Source: CAZWZG01 sp964638245 (GTDB lineage Bacteria; Pseudomonadota; Alphaproteobacteria; Rhodobacterales; Rhodobacteraceae). Taken from it: a stretch of 21,986 bases of DNA. Made by a program: the position numbers and the translations under genes. Below are positions 1 to 7,006 of the stretch, one piece after another. The stretch spans positions 1 through 21,986 of the forward strand of contig CAZWZG010000038.1 of NCBI GenBank assembly GCA_964638245.1, read 5' to 3'. Each line of letters opens with the position of its first letter. Position 1 is the stretch's first letter. The notes beneath the pieces were generated by a model. That model worked only from the letters and a program-made list of their open reading frames with translations. It was not told where the DNA came from and did not search any database.

Positions 1-859
1 CCCAAGCGACATGGGTTTCCGCCAAAAGCGGGGCGGAGCCCGAAACAAAGAGGCGGATGTCGCGTGAGGCCTTTCCAAGCCCCGGGAGTTGCAGAAGCCG
101 GGTGTAGAAGGTTGGCACACCCATCAGGGCCGTCGCGCGCGGCATGGCCTCAAGGATGGTTTCTGCGTTGAAGCCGGGCTGGAAAATCATCGTGGACCCC
201 GCCACGAGCGTGATGTTGGTCGCCACAAACAGCCCGTGGGTGTGAAAGATCGGCAAGGCATGGATCAGGACATCGTCCGCGGTAAAGCCCCAAGCCGTCG
301 CAAGCGTTGTCGCGTTGCTGGCAAGGTTCTTGTGGCTCAGCATCGCACCTTTGGGTTTGCCAGTCGTGCCGGAGGTGTACAGGATCGCGGCAAGGTCATC
401 TTCGCTGCGGGCGATGGGATCAAAGCCGGGCGTCTCTTGCGCGGCTGCATCGGTCAGCGACCCAGTGCCAGTGGCGTCCAGCGTCAGCACGCGTGCGCCG
501 GTCAGATCCGAAATCGCGGCTTCGGAGGCTGGATCACAAACGAACACGCTTGGCGTGGCATCGTTGACGAAGTGGTCAAGCTCTGAGGTCTTGTAGCCAG
601 TATTGAGCGGCAGAAAGACCCCGCCAGCCATGACCGTTCCAACATAAAGCTGCAGCGCCTGAAGCGTCTTTTGCACCTGCGCCGCGACCCGATCGCCCGG
701 TTGCAGACCTGCTTTGATAAGGACGGCCGCGATCCGCTCGGCCTCGGCAAAGAAGGCACCGTAGGTCACAACGCTTGCGTCCGGCATATGGGCCAGAATT
801 GCGTCGGGGCGATCCAATGAGGACGCACGCAGCGTGTCGTGAAGAAGGTTCCCAGCCAT
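1..859 (-). CDS. matB: malonyl-CoA synthetase (acyl-CoA synthetase family), 5' part only
   Basis: An ANL-superfamily acyl-CoA synthetase, most like MatB, which adenylates malonate with ATP and passes it to CoA in the cytoplasm. About 286 N-terminal residues are visible; MatB proteins are about 500, so the C-terminal part lies outside the window. The A3 phosphate-binding motif YTSGTTGKPKGAMLSH is at residues 161-176, followed by HALPIFHTHGLFVA and, near the edge, FVSGSAPL, all typical of MatB/FadD-type enzymes. The ATG at 859 is preceded by GGAG with a six-base spacer. It lies 72 bp behind the ATP-grasp gene on the same strand and may be in that operon or have its own promoter. The family is certain; malonate as substrate is inferred from resemblance, and a medium-chain or methylmalonate enzyme is not excluded. 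Confidence 0.85.
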   Translation of the reverse strand, partial: MAGNLLHDTLRASSLDRPDAILAHMPDASVVTYGAFFAEAERIAAVLIKAGLQPGDRVAAQVQKTLQALQLYVGTVMAGGVFLPLNTGYKTSELDHFVNDATPSVFVCDPASEAAISDLTGARVLTLDATGTGSLTDAAAQETPGFDPIARSEDDLAAILYTSGTTGKPKGAMLSHKNLASNATTLATAWGFTADDVLIHALPIFHTHGLFVATNITLVAGSTMIFQPGFNAETILEAMPRATALMGVPTFYTRLLQLPGLGKASRDIRLFVSGSAPLLAETHVAW

Positions 860-931
860 GGTCAGCTCCAGCAAGCTTATTTGTATACGGCGGAATACGT
901 TTACCGCGCGGCTTGCGCAAACAAAAGGGCG
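860..931 (-). promoter_or_regulatory. possible matB promoter with TTGCGCAA palindrome
   Basis: This 72-bp gap separates matB from the upstream ATP-grasp gene. It is more AT-rich than its surroundings. It holds the palindrome TTGCGCAA at 913-920. TTGCGC (920-915, minus strand) followed after 17 bp by TATTCC (897-892) could be a weak -35/-10 pair. Nothing looks like an intrinsic terminator, so read-through from the upstream genes is equally possible. Confidence 0.25.
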
Positions 932-2146
932 CTATGGCACGCGCCTGAAACCGACCTCGGCAAGCTGACCCTTGCGCTTTCGCGCGCGCTCGTTCCGCGC
1001 GCCTTTTGCCATCGCGCCGCGTCGGGTTTCGACATGGGCCAACGCGGCATCCAGAAGTGCCTGCCGTTCCGGGTCTTCCATCGGACCGCCGAGCGCTTTC
1101 TGAACCAGACTGTGGTGCGGGTTCGAATTGATCTCACAGATGACCGGCCCACGCTCTCCCTGGATGACATCAAAGCCCAGAACCCCGTGTCCGGGGAAGG
1201 CGAGATGGATGTCACGGCAAAGTTTGATCATCGCATCCAGATCCGGGACCTCGACGTCATAAAGCTTCGCCCCCGTGACCTCGGACGTGTCCGAAGCGGG
1301 TGTGACATAGGGCGGCGCAACTGTACGGCCCGTGGTGTGGTCGATGAAAAGGACGTTCGTTCGACCGCCCTGAATGCCATCGCCCAAAGCGCCATCGGCC
1401 ATGGCACCTTTCGCGGGCAGACGCCAGAGCGTGTAGTAAAGCTCGGGACCTTTGGCCGTCAGAAGCGTCACGACGCGGACAATCCCGACGGCAAGCCCTG
1501 CGATAGCTTCTGCTTCCTTGCGCTGGCGCTCGAAACTTTGGAACACGTAGCCATCGCCAAGGTATTCGACGATCTCGGCGGCCAAAGCGGACACCGGCAC
1601 TTCGCGTCCGTTTCCCAGATGCAGCGTATCGCCTTCGCATTTCAGGATAATCGCACCACCGACCCCGAGCGAACTGGCCACCGCCTTGCCAAAAATCGGG
1701 AAGGGTGCGTTTCGAAGGAAGTCTTCGAGGTCTTCTTGTGTGGTCAGATGTGGAATGCCGGGGTAAGCGGTATCGCCTCCGTAGACGGCGTGGGTCTCAG
1801 GGGCGGGAAAGCCAAACCCTTTCAGGTAGGCACCGGTTAGAACCTTGTTTGCCAGTAGCGCCGACATCGAGCCCAAATCGGGGGGCGACAATGCAGTGTT
1901 CAGGTTCTGGATCGTGCGTTGCGTGTGCAGTTTGGATTTTTGCTCTGGTGTCAGATCTGTTCGGTAAAACCCTTCGAGATAATATTCATGCGTGGGTGAT
2001 TTTCGCGGCCCAAAGCGAAGATTAAGGATCTCCCAAACCTGTCGATATCGTCCCACGCCGTGGTCACGCTCGACCTCGGCCATCTTTTTCATGACATCCA
2101 GTTTGGCAAGGCGTTTGCCGCGCTTGAGGATGGGTTCCTCGGTCAT
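932..2146 (-). CDS. ATP-grasp ligase, sugar-transfer-associated type
   Basis: A 404-residue protein resembling the sugar-transfer-associated ATP-grasp family (RimK-related carboxylate-amine ligase fold). Visible signs are the lysine/glycine ATP-binding region FGKAVASSLGVGG (about 152-164), GIVRVVTLLT (221-230), GIQGGRTNVLFID (258-269) and the metal/ATP block GFDVIQGERGPVICEINSNP (324-343), in which D326, E338 and N340 would hold magnesium. The last 40 residues are basic. The ATG at 2146 overlaps the aldolase stop as ATGA, which fixes the start and suggests translational coupling; a longer reading from 2227 would only run into the aldolase gene. Substrate unknown. Family members are often near cell-surface sugar genes, whereas here the partners are a sugar-acid dehydratase-like protein and an aldolase. 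Confidence 0.75.
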   Translation of the reverse strand: MTEEPILKRGKRLAKLDVMKKMAEVERDHGVGRYRQVWEILNLRFGPRKSPTHEYYLEGFYRTDLTPEQKSKLHTQRTIQNLNTALSPPDLGSMSALLANKVLTGAYLKGFGFPAPETHAVYGGDTAYPGIPHLTTQEDLEDFLRNAPFPIFGKAVASSLGVGGAIILKCEGDTLHLGNGREVPVSALAAEIVEYLGDGYVFQSFERQRKEAEAIAGLAVGIVRVVTLLTAKGPELYYTLWRLPAKGAMADGALGDGIQGGRTNVLFIDHTTGRTVAPPYVTPASDTSEVTGAKLYDVEVPDLDAMIKLCRDIHLAFPGHGVLGFDVIQGERGPVICEINSNPHHSLVQKALGGPMEDPERQALLDAALAHVETRRGAMAKGARNERARKRKGQLAEVGFRRVP

Positions 2147-2907
2147 TTGAAGCTGTCGCGCAATGCGCTGGACGCCTTTGCCAGAAGGGCCGAGTCGAGC
2201 CCGACTGCGGTAAAGGCGACGCCCCAATCGATGAACTGATCGGCCGAGGCTTTGTCGAGTGTCAGAATCCCGGCCGGGACGTTGACGGCCTTAAGCCGGT
2301 CGATGGTGTCTTTGATCACCTTGACGACTTCCGGGTGCCCAGGCTGGCCGAGGTAGCCAAGGCTGGCGGACAAGTCGGAAGGCCCGATGAACACGCCGTC
2401 CACACCGGGTGTTGTCGCGATTGCTTCGAGCTGGTCGAGCGAGGATTTGGTTTCGACCTGTACGATAAGGCACAACTCGTCCTCGGCCTTTGTCGCATAG
2501 CCCGGGACGCGGCCATAGCGACTGGCCCGCATCATGCCTGCGACACCGCGAAACCCTTCGGGCGGATAACGCATCGCGGCCACGGCAGAGGCGGCTTCTT
2601 CCGCCGTTTGCACGTAAGGGACGATAAGCGTCTGCGCCCCTTGGTCGAGGTGACGCTTGATCAGGGTGCTATCGTTGATCGCGGGTCGCACGAGCGCTGA
2701 TGTCTCGGGGTAGGCCGCAAGCATCTGCAGCGCGGGAAGGACATCGGTCACATCTGTGGGCGCATGCTCGGTGTCCAAAACCATCCAGTCGAAACCCGCG
2801 CCAGCAAGGATCTCGGGCGCAACGGGGCCGCCAATGGCGTTCCAGATGCCAAGCTGATGCTCCCCAGCCTTCAGCCGCGCTTTGAACGTGTTGACCGGCA
2901 TTTCCAT
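2143..2907 (-). CDS. HpcH/HpaI-family 2-keto-3-deoxy acid aldolase
   Basis: A 254-residue class II pyruvate aldolase of the HpaI/RhmA/GarL group. These metal-dependent cytoplasmic enzymes split 2-keto-3-deoxy acids, or related hydroxy-keto acids, into pyruvate and an aldehyde. The key residues line up with HpaI: H48 in DTEHAP (base), R74 in ALVRP (pyruvate binding), E152 in VQVET and D178 in IGPSDL (metal). Length is normal. The ATG at 2907 has AAGGGGG upstream; a second ATG two codons later is the only close alternative. It lies 53 bp behind the enolase-superfamily gene, whose product would supply its substrate, and its stop overlaps the next start (ATGA). The exact sugar acid cannot be read from the sequence; 2-keto-3-deoxy-rhamnonate, -glucarate and 4-hydroxy-2-oxoheptanedioate are all possible. 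Confidence 0.9.
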   Translation of the reverse strand: MEMPVNTFKARLKAGEHQLGIWNAIGGPVAPEILAGAGFDWMVLDTEHAPTDVTDVLPALQMLAAYPETSALVRPAINDSTLIKRHLDQGAQTLIVPYVQTAEEAASAVAAMRYPPEGFRGVAGMMRASRYGRVPGYATKAEDELCLIVQVETKSSLDQLEAIATTPGVDGVFIGPSDLSASLGYLGQPGHPEVVKVIKDTIDRLKAVNVPAGILTLDKASADQFIDWGVAFTAVGLDSALLAKASSALRDSFK

Positions 2908-2960
2908 GAGCGTCCCCCTTCGTTGTCTCAGCTATGCCGAGGCTGGGCCGTTATGGCAAG

Positions 2961-4199
2961 TTAGTCATCGCGCTCCAGCACCGGTGCCCCGCCCGCAAAG
3001 GCGTTTCCATCGACATAGTCACAAGGCTCTTCCTGCATCTGAAGGTGCAGACCGTCGCCGGTGAAGGGATGCGCACGGGCAAGCGCTTCGTCCACGTCGA
3101 TCCCGAGGCCGGGCGCTTCTGGCGCGGCAACGAAACCCTTCTCGACCCGGATGCCGTCCTTGATCAGCGCGGCATGAAACGGCGTCTCGATGGTTTCGGC
3201 CATCAGGATATTGGGGATTGAGACGGCCAGATGGATATTCGCGGCCCATTCGATGGGACCGGCATAAAGATGCGGGGCCATCAGCGCGTTGTAAACCTCG
3301 GCCATCGCCGCGATCTTCTTGCATTCCCAGATGCCGCCAGCCCGACCCAACGCGGGTTGCAGGATATTGGCGGCCCCGGCGCGCAAAACCGGAGCGAATT
3401 CCGCCTTGGTCGTGAGCCGCTCACCCGTCGCAACGGTGATCGATGTGGCGCGCGCGACCTTGGCCATGGCGTCGACATTGTCGGGCGGCACAGGCTCTTC
3501 GTACCAGAGGGGGGCGTAGGGCTCGATCGCCTTGGCCAGCCGGATTGCCCCACCGGTCGTGAATTGCCCATGGGTGCCGAACAGGATGTCCGCCTTATCG
3601 CCGACCGCCTCACGCACGGCTTTGCACATGGCCGCAGACATCGAGATATCGCTCATCGCGGGCTGGTGGCCGCCGCGAATGGTGTAAGGCCCCGCGGGAT
3701 CAAGTTTCACCGCAGTGTACCCCCGGGCCACGCAATCCGCGGCCGCCTCGGCGGTCATCTCGGGCGAGGTCCAGAAGTCGGTCAGGTCATGGTGGGGCAG
3801 AGGGTATAGGTAGGTGTAGGCGCGCACGCGCTCGTTCATCTTGCCGCCCATCAGCGCCCAGACCGGCCGCTCCCGCGCCTTCCCGAGGATGTCCCAACAG
3901 GCGATCTCAAGGCCGGAAAAGGCGGCCATGACGCTCGGGTCGGGTCGCCCAGTGAAGCCGGAGGAATAGACACGGCGGAACATCAGCTCGATGTTTTCAG
4001 GGCTGTCCCCGGCCATGTGACGCTCGAACACGTCTTCGATCACAGCCCGCATCGCTTCGGGACCTACGGCGGCGCCATAGCATTCGCCCCACCCCACGAT
4101 CCCGCTGTCGGTCGTCACCTTGACCAGAAGCCAGTAACGCCCGCCCCAGCCAGGCGGCGGAGATGCCGTCACGATGACATCGAGGTCCTTGAGCTTCAT
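2961..4199 (-). CDS. mandelate racemase/muconate-lactonizing enzyme family protein, sugar-acid dehydratase-like
   Basis: A 412-residue enolase-superfamily protein: an N-terminal capping domain to about residue 125, then the barrel. Features seen are VKLDPAG (165-171), GTHGQFT (208-214), YEEPVPPDN (233-241), TGERL (258-262), QPALGRAGGI (281-290) and MAPHLYAGPI (307-316). E234 and E260 fit metal ligands two and three, and H210 and H310 fit the catalytic histidines of galactonate/mannonate-type dehydratases. The usual first ligand aspartate two residues before the histidine is Gly208, and the usual aspartate of the QPD motif is Ala283. The protein is full length and otherwise well conserved, so it is probably an active variant subgroup rather than a dead copy. 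The downstream aldolase supports a dehydratase giving a 2-keto-3-deoxy acid. GGGAG precedes the ATG. Confidence 0.85.
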   Translation of the reverse strand: MKLKDLDVIVTASPPPGWGGRYWLLVKVTTDSGIVGWGECYGAAVGPEAMRAVIEDVFERHMAGDSPENIELMFRRVYSSGFTGRPDPSVMAAFSGLEIACWDILGKARERPVWALMGGKMNERVRAYTYLYPLPHHDLTDFWTSPEMTAEAAADCVARGYTAVKLDPAGPYTIRGGHQPAMSDISMSAAMCKAVREAVGDKADILFGTHGQFTTGGAIRLAKAIEPYAPLWYEEPVPPDNVDAMAKVARATSITVATGERLTTKAEFAPVLRAGAANILQPALGRAGGIWECKKIAAMAEVYNALMAPHLYAGPIEWAANIHLAVSIPNILMAETIETPFHAALIKDGIRVEKGFVAAPEAPGLGIDVDEALARAHPFTGDGLHLQMQEEPCDYVDGNAFAGGAPVLERDD

Positions 4200-4225
4200 G
4201 GCCGCTCCCGTGCAAAGTCTGTTCC

Positions 4226-4693
4226 ATGCAGACGATCACCATTCGCCGCCTCGGTCCAGATGATTTGGATATTCTTGGGAATGTTGCCCCCGACGTTTTC
4301 GACAACGCCGTCGATCCGGAACTGGCCGCAGCCTATCTCGCCGCGCCGCATATGGCGCTTTGGTTGGCGCTGGAATGCGACCTTGTCGTGGGAATGGCCA
4401 GTGCGCTGATCTACTGGCACCCAGACAAACCGAAGGATGGCTGGGTGAACGAGGTTGGCGTGTCACCCAAATGGCAGCGGCGCGGGATTGCTTCCCGCCT
4501 GATGGCTGAGATCTTCGCTTGGGCGAAAGAGGAAGGGCTGAACAGTCTTTGGCTGGCGACGGAGGGCGACAACTTGCCTGCCCAAGCGCTTTATCGATCC
4601 TGTGGTGGCAACGAGGCCAAAGACATCCACGTTTACGACTGGTCGCCGTCGGGATCAGTCAAAGACGATGACGTTGCGCCGGGCGGCTCCTGA
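4226..4693 (+). CDS. GNAT-family N-acetyltransferase
   Basis: A 155-residue single-domain GNAT protein that would move an acetyl group from acetyl-CoA to an amine. Motif A is clear: VNEVGVSPKWQRRGIASRLM (residues 74-93), with QRRGIA (84-89) forming the pyrophosphate loop, and motif B follows with LYRSCGG. RRLGPDD at the start and the general layout recall aminoglycoside 3-N-acetyltransferase I, but similarity by eye is too weak to claim resistance. It stands alone on the plus strand. Its start is only 26 bp from the divergent start at 4199, with no recognisable Shine-Dalgarno sequence, so a leaderless mRNA is possible. Its last 39 bp overlap the 3' end of the opposite alcohol dehydrogenase gene. 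Substrate unknown. Confidence 0.85.
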   Translation: MQTITIRRLGPDDLDILGNVAPDVFDNAVDPELAAAYLAAPHMALWLALECDLVVGMASALIYWHPDKPKDGWVNEVGVSPKWQRRGIASRLMAEIFAWAKEEGLNSLWLATEGDNLPAQALYRSCGGNEAKDIHVYDWSPSGSVKDDDVAPGGS

Positions 4694-5734
4694 TTTCACA
4701 TCCGCGATGGCTGCGTTGATCTGGTCCAGTGGATAGGTTCGTGACACCAGTGCGTCGAGTTCCAACCGTCCCTGTTCGTAAAGGTCAACGAGCCATGGGA
4801 TGTCGCGGCCCAAAACCACGTCACCCATCTTCGAGCCCACGATCACCTGCCCGTTCGCGGCCAGCATGTCAGGGCTGTAGGGCGAGGTTTGATCGGAGGG
4901 TGGCATGCCCACCGCGATGACCCGCCCCCGCGGTCCGAGGTAGTTTGTTGCAGCAGCATAGACCGGCGTGATGCCGACGGTGACGAAAACGCAATCCGCG
5001 CCCCGTCCCATCGCCTCGATTGCCGCGGTCCAGGGAGCGTCCTGATCGGCGCGCACGACGTCTGTTGCCCCGAAGGCTTTTGCGGCATCGAGTTTCTCGT
5101 CCGACAGATCCACAGCCACGATCCGCCGCGCCCCTGCGATCCGCGCGCCCTGGATCGTGTTCAGGCCTACGCCCCCAGCGCCGATCACGACGACGTCTTC
5201 ACCCGGGCGCATTTGCGCGGCGTTCACCACCGCGCCGACCCCGGTGATGACACCGCAAGATAGTAGGCTTGCCGAGGCAGCGGGGATCGCCTCAGAAATC
5301 TCGATGATCTGGCTTTTGTGGACCAGAACCTCTTCAGCAAATCCGCCGGTGTACATCGCCTGAAAAATCGGCTCGCCGGTGGCTGAGGTGATCGCGTCGA
5401 CCGAGCCTTCGGGGCTCGTGCAGGTGGCCGGGTGTCCGGTTGCACATTGGCTGCACGATCCGCAGGCCCGCAATAACGTCACCAGAACGCGCGTGCCCAC
5501 TTCAACACCGGCGTCCGGTCCGGCGTCTCGGACTCGCCCGACGGCTTCATGCCCGTAGATGGCCGGCAGGATGCCACCCCATATCCCTTCGGAGTACGAG
5601 ATGTCCGAATGGCAAATCGCGCAGGCTTCGAGCGTCACCAAAAGCTCTGCCTTTCGCGGCGCGCGAAGCGTGACCGTTTCGATTTCGAACGGTTCACCAA
5701 AGGTGCGGCACACGGCGGCCTTGGTCTTTGCCAT
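4655..5734 (-). CDS. zinc-dependent alcohol dehydrogenase (MDR family)
   Basis: A 359-residue medium-chain dehydrogenase/reductase that would oxidise an alcohol or reduce an aldehyde with a nicotinamide cofactor. Catalytic zinc ligands are C41 (CHSD), H62 (GHE) and C160 (SCGVITG). Structural zinc cysteines are C91, C94, C97 and C105. The Rossmann loop GAGGVG is at 185-190, and D209 in VAVDLSD suggests NAD(H) rather than NADP(H). The layout is closest to class III-like bacterial alcohol dehydrogenases. GAGGG precedes the ATG at 5734. It follows the MFS gene after 84 bp on the same strand, so it may be the last gene of the aromatic unit or independent. Its 3' end overlaps the opposite acetyltransferase gene by 39 bp. 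Substrate not predictable. Confidence 0.9.
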   Translation of the reverse strand: MAKTKAAVCRTFGEPFEIETVTLRAPRKAELLVTLEACAICHSDISYSEGIWGGILPAIYGHEAVGRVRDAGPDAGVEVGTRVLVTLLRACGSCSQCATGHPATCTSPEGSVDAITSATGEPIFQAMYTGGFAEEVLVHKSQIIEISEAIPAASASLLSCGVITGVGAVVNAAQMRPGEDVVVIGAGGVGLNTIQGARIAGARRIVAVDLSDEKLDAAKAFGATDVVRADQDAPWTAAIEAMGRGADCVFVTVGITPVYAAATNYLGPRGRVIAVGMPPSDQTSPYSPDMLAANGQVIVGSKMGDVVLGRDIPWLVDLYEQGRLELDALVSRTYPLDQINAAIADVKSGAARRNVIVFD

Positions 5735-5785
5735 GGGACCCTCATCGGCAATTAGTACCGTCCAGTTTGGAACATTGTGCAGGCC

Positions 5786-5806
5786 GCGTCGGTCAGAAAA
5801 CGACGC
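5786..5806. repeat. inverted repeat GCGTCG-N9-CGACGC between MFS and alcohol dehydrogenase genes
   Basis: A perfect six-base inverted repeat with a nine-base loop, 5786-5791 with 5801-5806. On the plus strand it is followed by TTTT, but no plus-strand gene ends here; on the minus strand, where transcription runs, it has no T-run. It may be a weak boundary or an operator for the alcohol dehydrogenase gene. The role is unproven. Confidence 0.25.
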
Positions 5807-5818
5807 TTTTGGGTCGCT

Positions 5819-7006
5819 TCAAGTGCGTTGCCGTTGCGTCGCCATGAAGAAAATCGCCGCGCAGCCAGCGAGATAGAGCGCAGAGAGAAGGAACGGAGCC
5901 CCCGGTGAAACCCGCGCGAAGACCTCGGTCATGATCGTGGGCGAGAACACGAAGGTCAGCGCCGAGATCGACGCCATGACGCCTTGAAGTTCGCCCTGGG
6001 CATTGTCGGGTGTGGCCTTGGACAAGAGCGCTGTGATGGCGGGAACGACCACCGCACCGAGCGCGGTGATGGGAAGCGCGAGGAAGGCGATCGTGCCGTT
6101 CTGGATCAGGCCGAAGAAGATGAAGACCGAGATGTTGAAGAAGATGCCATAGATCAGCGTGCCTCTCTCTCCGAGTAGAGCGATGAAGCGTTTGATCAGC
6201 AGGCCTTGAACGAGGGCCAGTGATATCCCGAACACGCCAAGGGACCGCCCGATGGTCTGTTCGGACCAGCCAAACTGTGCCTGCCCCCAGAACGACCAGA
6301 TCGCGGGATAGACGGCGAAGGCCATCTGGTAGAGCAGGAAGATGCCCAGAAGGACGGCCGCCCCCGGGATGCGCCCGACCTGAAGCATGGCGCCGAAAGG
6401 GTTTGCGCGTTTCCATTCGAAGGCGCGGCGGTTTTTGTCCGTGACCGTTTCGGACAGCACAAAGAACCCCAACAAAGCGTTTAGCCCGGCAAGGATCGCG
6501 GCGGCATAGAACGGCGCGCGGGTGCCGAATTCAGCCAACTCGCCGCCGATGAACGGGCCGATCACAAACCCCATCCCGAAGGCCGCGCCGATCAGGCCAA
6601 AGCGGGCGGCCTTTTCTTCGGGTTTTGAGATGTCGGCCACATAGGCCGAGGCGACCGCCTGATTGGCCGCACTGATGCCTCCGATCATGCGTGCGATCAG
6701 GATCAGCCAGATGCTGCCCGCGACAGCCATCAGAAGATAGTCCAGCGACATGATCACCAGCGCGCCGAGGATGACCGGGCGCCGACCGATCCTGTCCGAT
6801 AGCGCGCCCAGAACCGGGCTGAAAATGAACTGCATCAACGCGTAGGCGGACAACAGCGGGCCAGCCCATTTCGCGGCTGCGGTCAGATCGGCCATGCCCA
6901 CATCCTGCAAAAGCGCGGGCATAACGGGTATGATCAGGCCGATGCCCATGGCATCGATCATCACCGTCATCAGAACAAAGATCAGGGGCAGGTTGGCGGA
7001 CTTCAA
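5819..7006 (-). CDS. MFS transporter, TetA-like 12-helix family
   Basis: A 395-residue inner-membrane protein of the major facilitator superfamily, drug:H+ antiporter type with about 12 helices. Motif A GALSDRIGRRP is at 67-77, and the N-terminal MIDAMGIGLIIPVMP matches TetA-like proteins. The central loop (DKNRRAFEWKRANPFG, about 205-220) separates the two halves. The start is taken as TTG at 7006, which overlaps the pcaB stop as TTGA; the next in-frame methionines, at residues 13 and 16, would cut into helix 1. Placed last in the pob-pca unit, it may move an aromatic acid or metabolite or relieve its toxicity. TetA-like annotation alone does not imply tetracycline resistance. Confidence 0.88.
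   Translation of the reverse strand: MKSANLPLIFVLMTVMIDAMGIGLIIPVMPALLQDVGMADLTAAAKWAGPLLSAYALMQFIFSPVLGALSDRIGRRPVILGALVIMSLDYLLMAVAGSIWLILIARMIGGISAANQAVASAYVADISKPEEKAARFGLIGAAFGMGFVIGPFIGGELAEFGTRAPFYAAAILAGLNALLGFFVLSETVTDKNRRAFEWKRANPFGAMLQVGRIPGAAVLLGIFLLYQMAFAVYPAIWSFWGQAQFGWSEQTIGRSLGVFGISLALVQGLLIKRFIALLGERGTLIYGIFFNISVFIFFGLIQNGTIAFLALPITALGAVVVPAITALLSKATPDNAQGELQGVMASISALTFVFSPTIMTEVFARVSPGAPFLLSALYLAGCAAIFFMATQRQRT

Noticed and set aside
839..1840. Long plus-strand open frame of 333 codons
   Set aside because: It lies antisense to the ATP-grasp gene and to matB, has no recognisable domain and has the Arg/Gly/His-rich composition of a GC-rich shadow frame.
4226..4693. Aminoglycoside 3-N-acetyltransferase resistance gene
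   Set aside because: The resemblance is limited to general GNAT motifs and a short start; no mobile element or integron context.
5786..5810. Intrinsic terminator on the plus strand (hairpin plus TTTT)
   Set aside because: No plus-strand gene ends near it, the stem is only six bases and the T-run four; kept only as an inverted repeat.
5819..7006. Tetracycline resistance efflux gene
   Set aside because: Motif A and the general fold are shared by many MFS pumps; the operon context points to aromatic metabolism.
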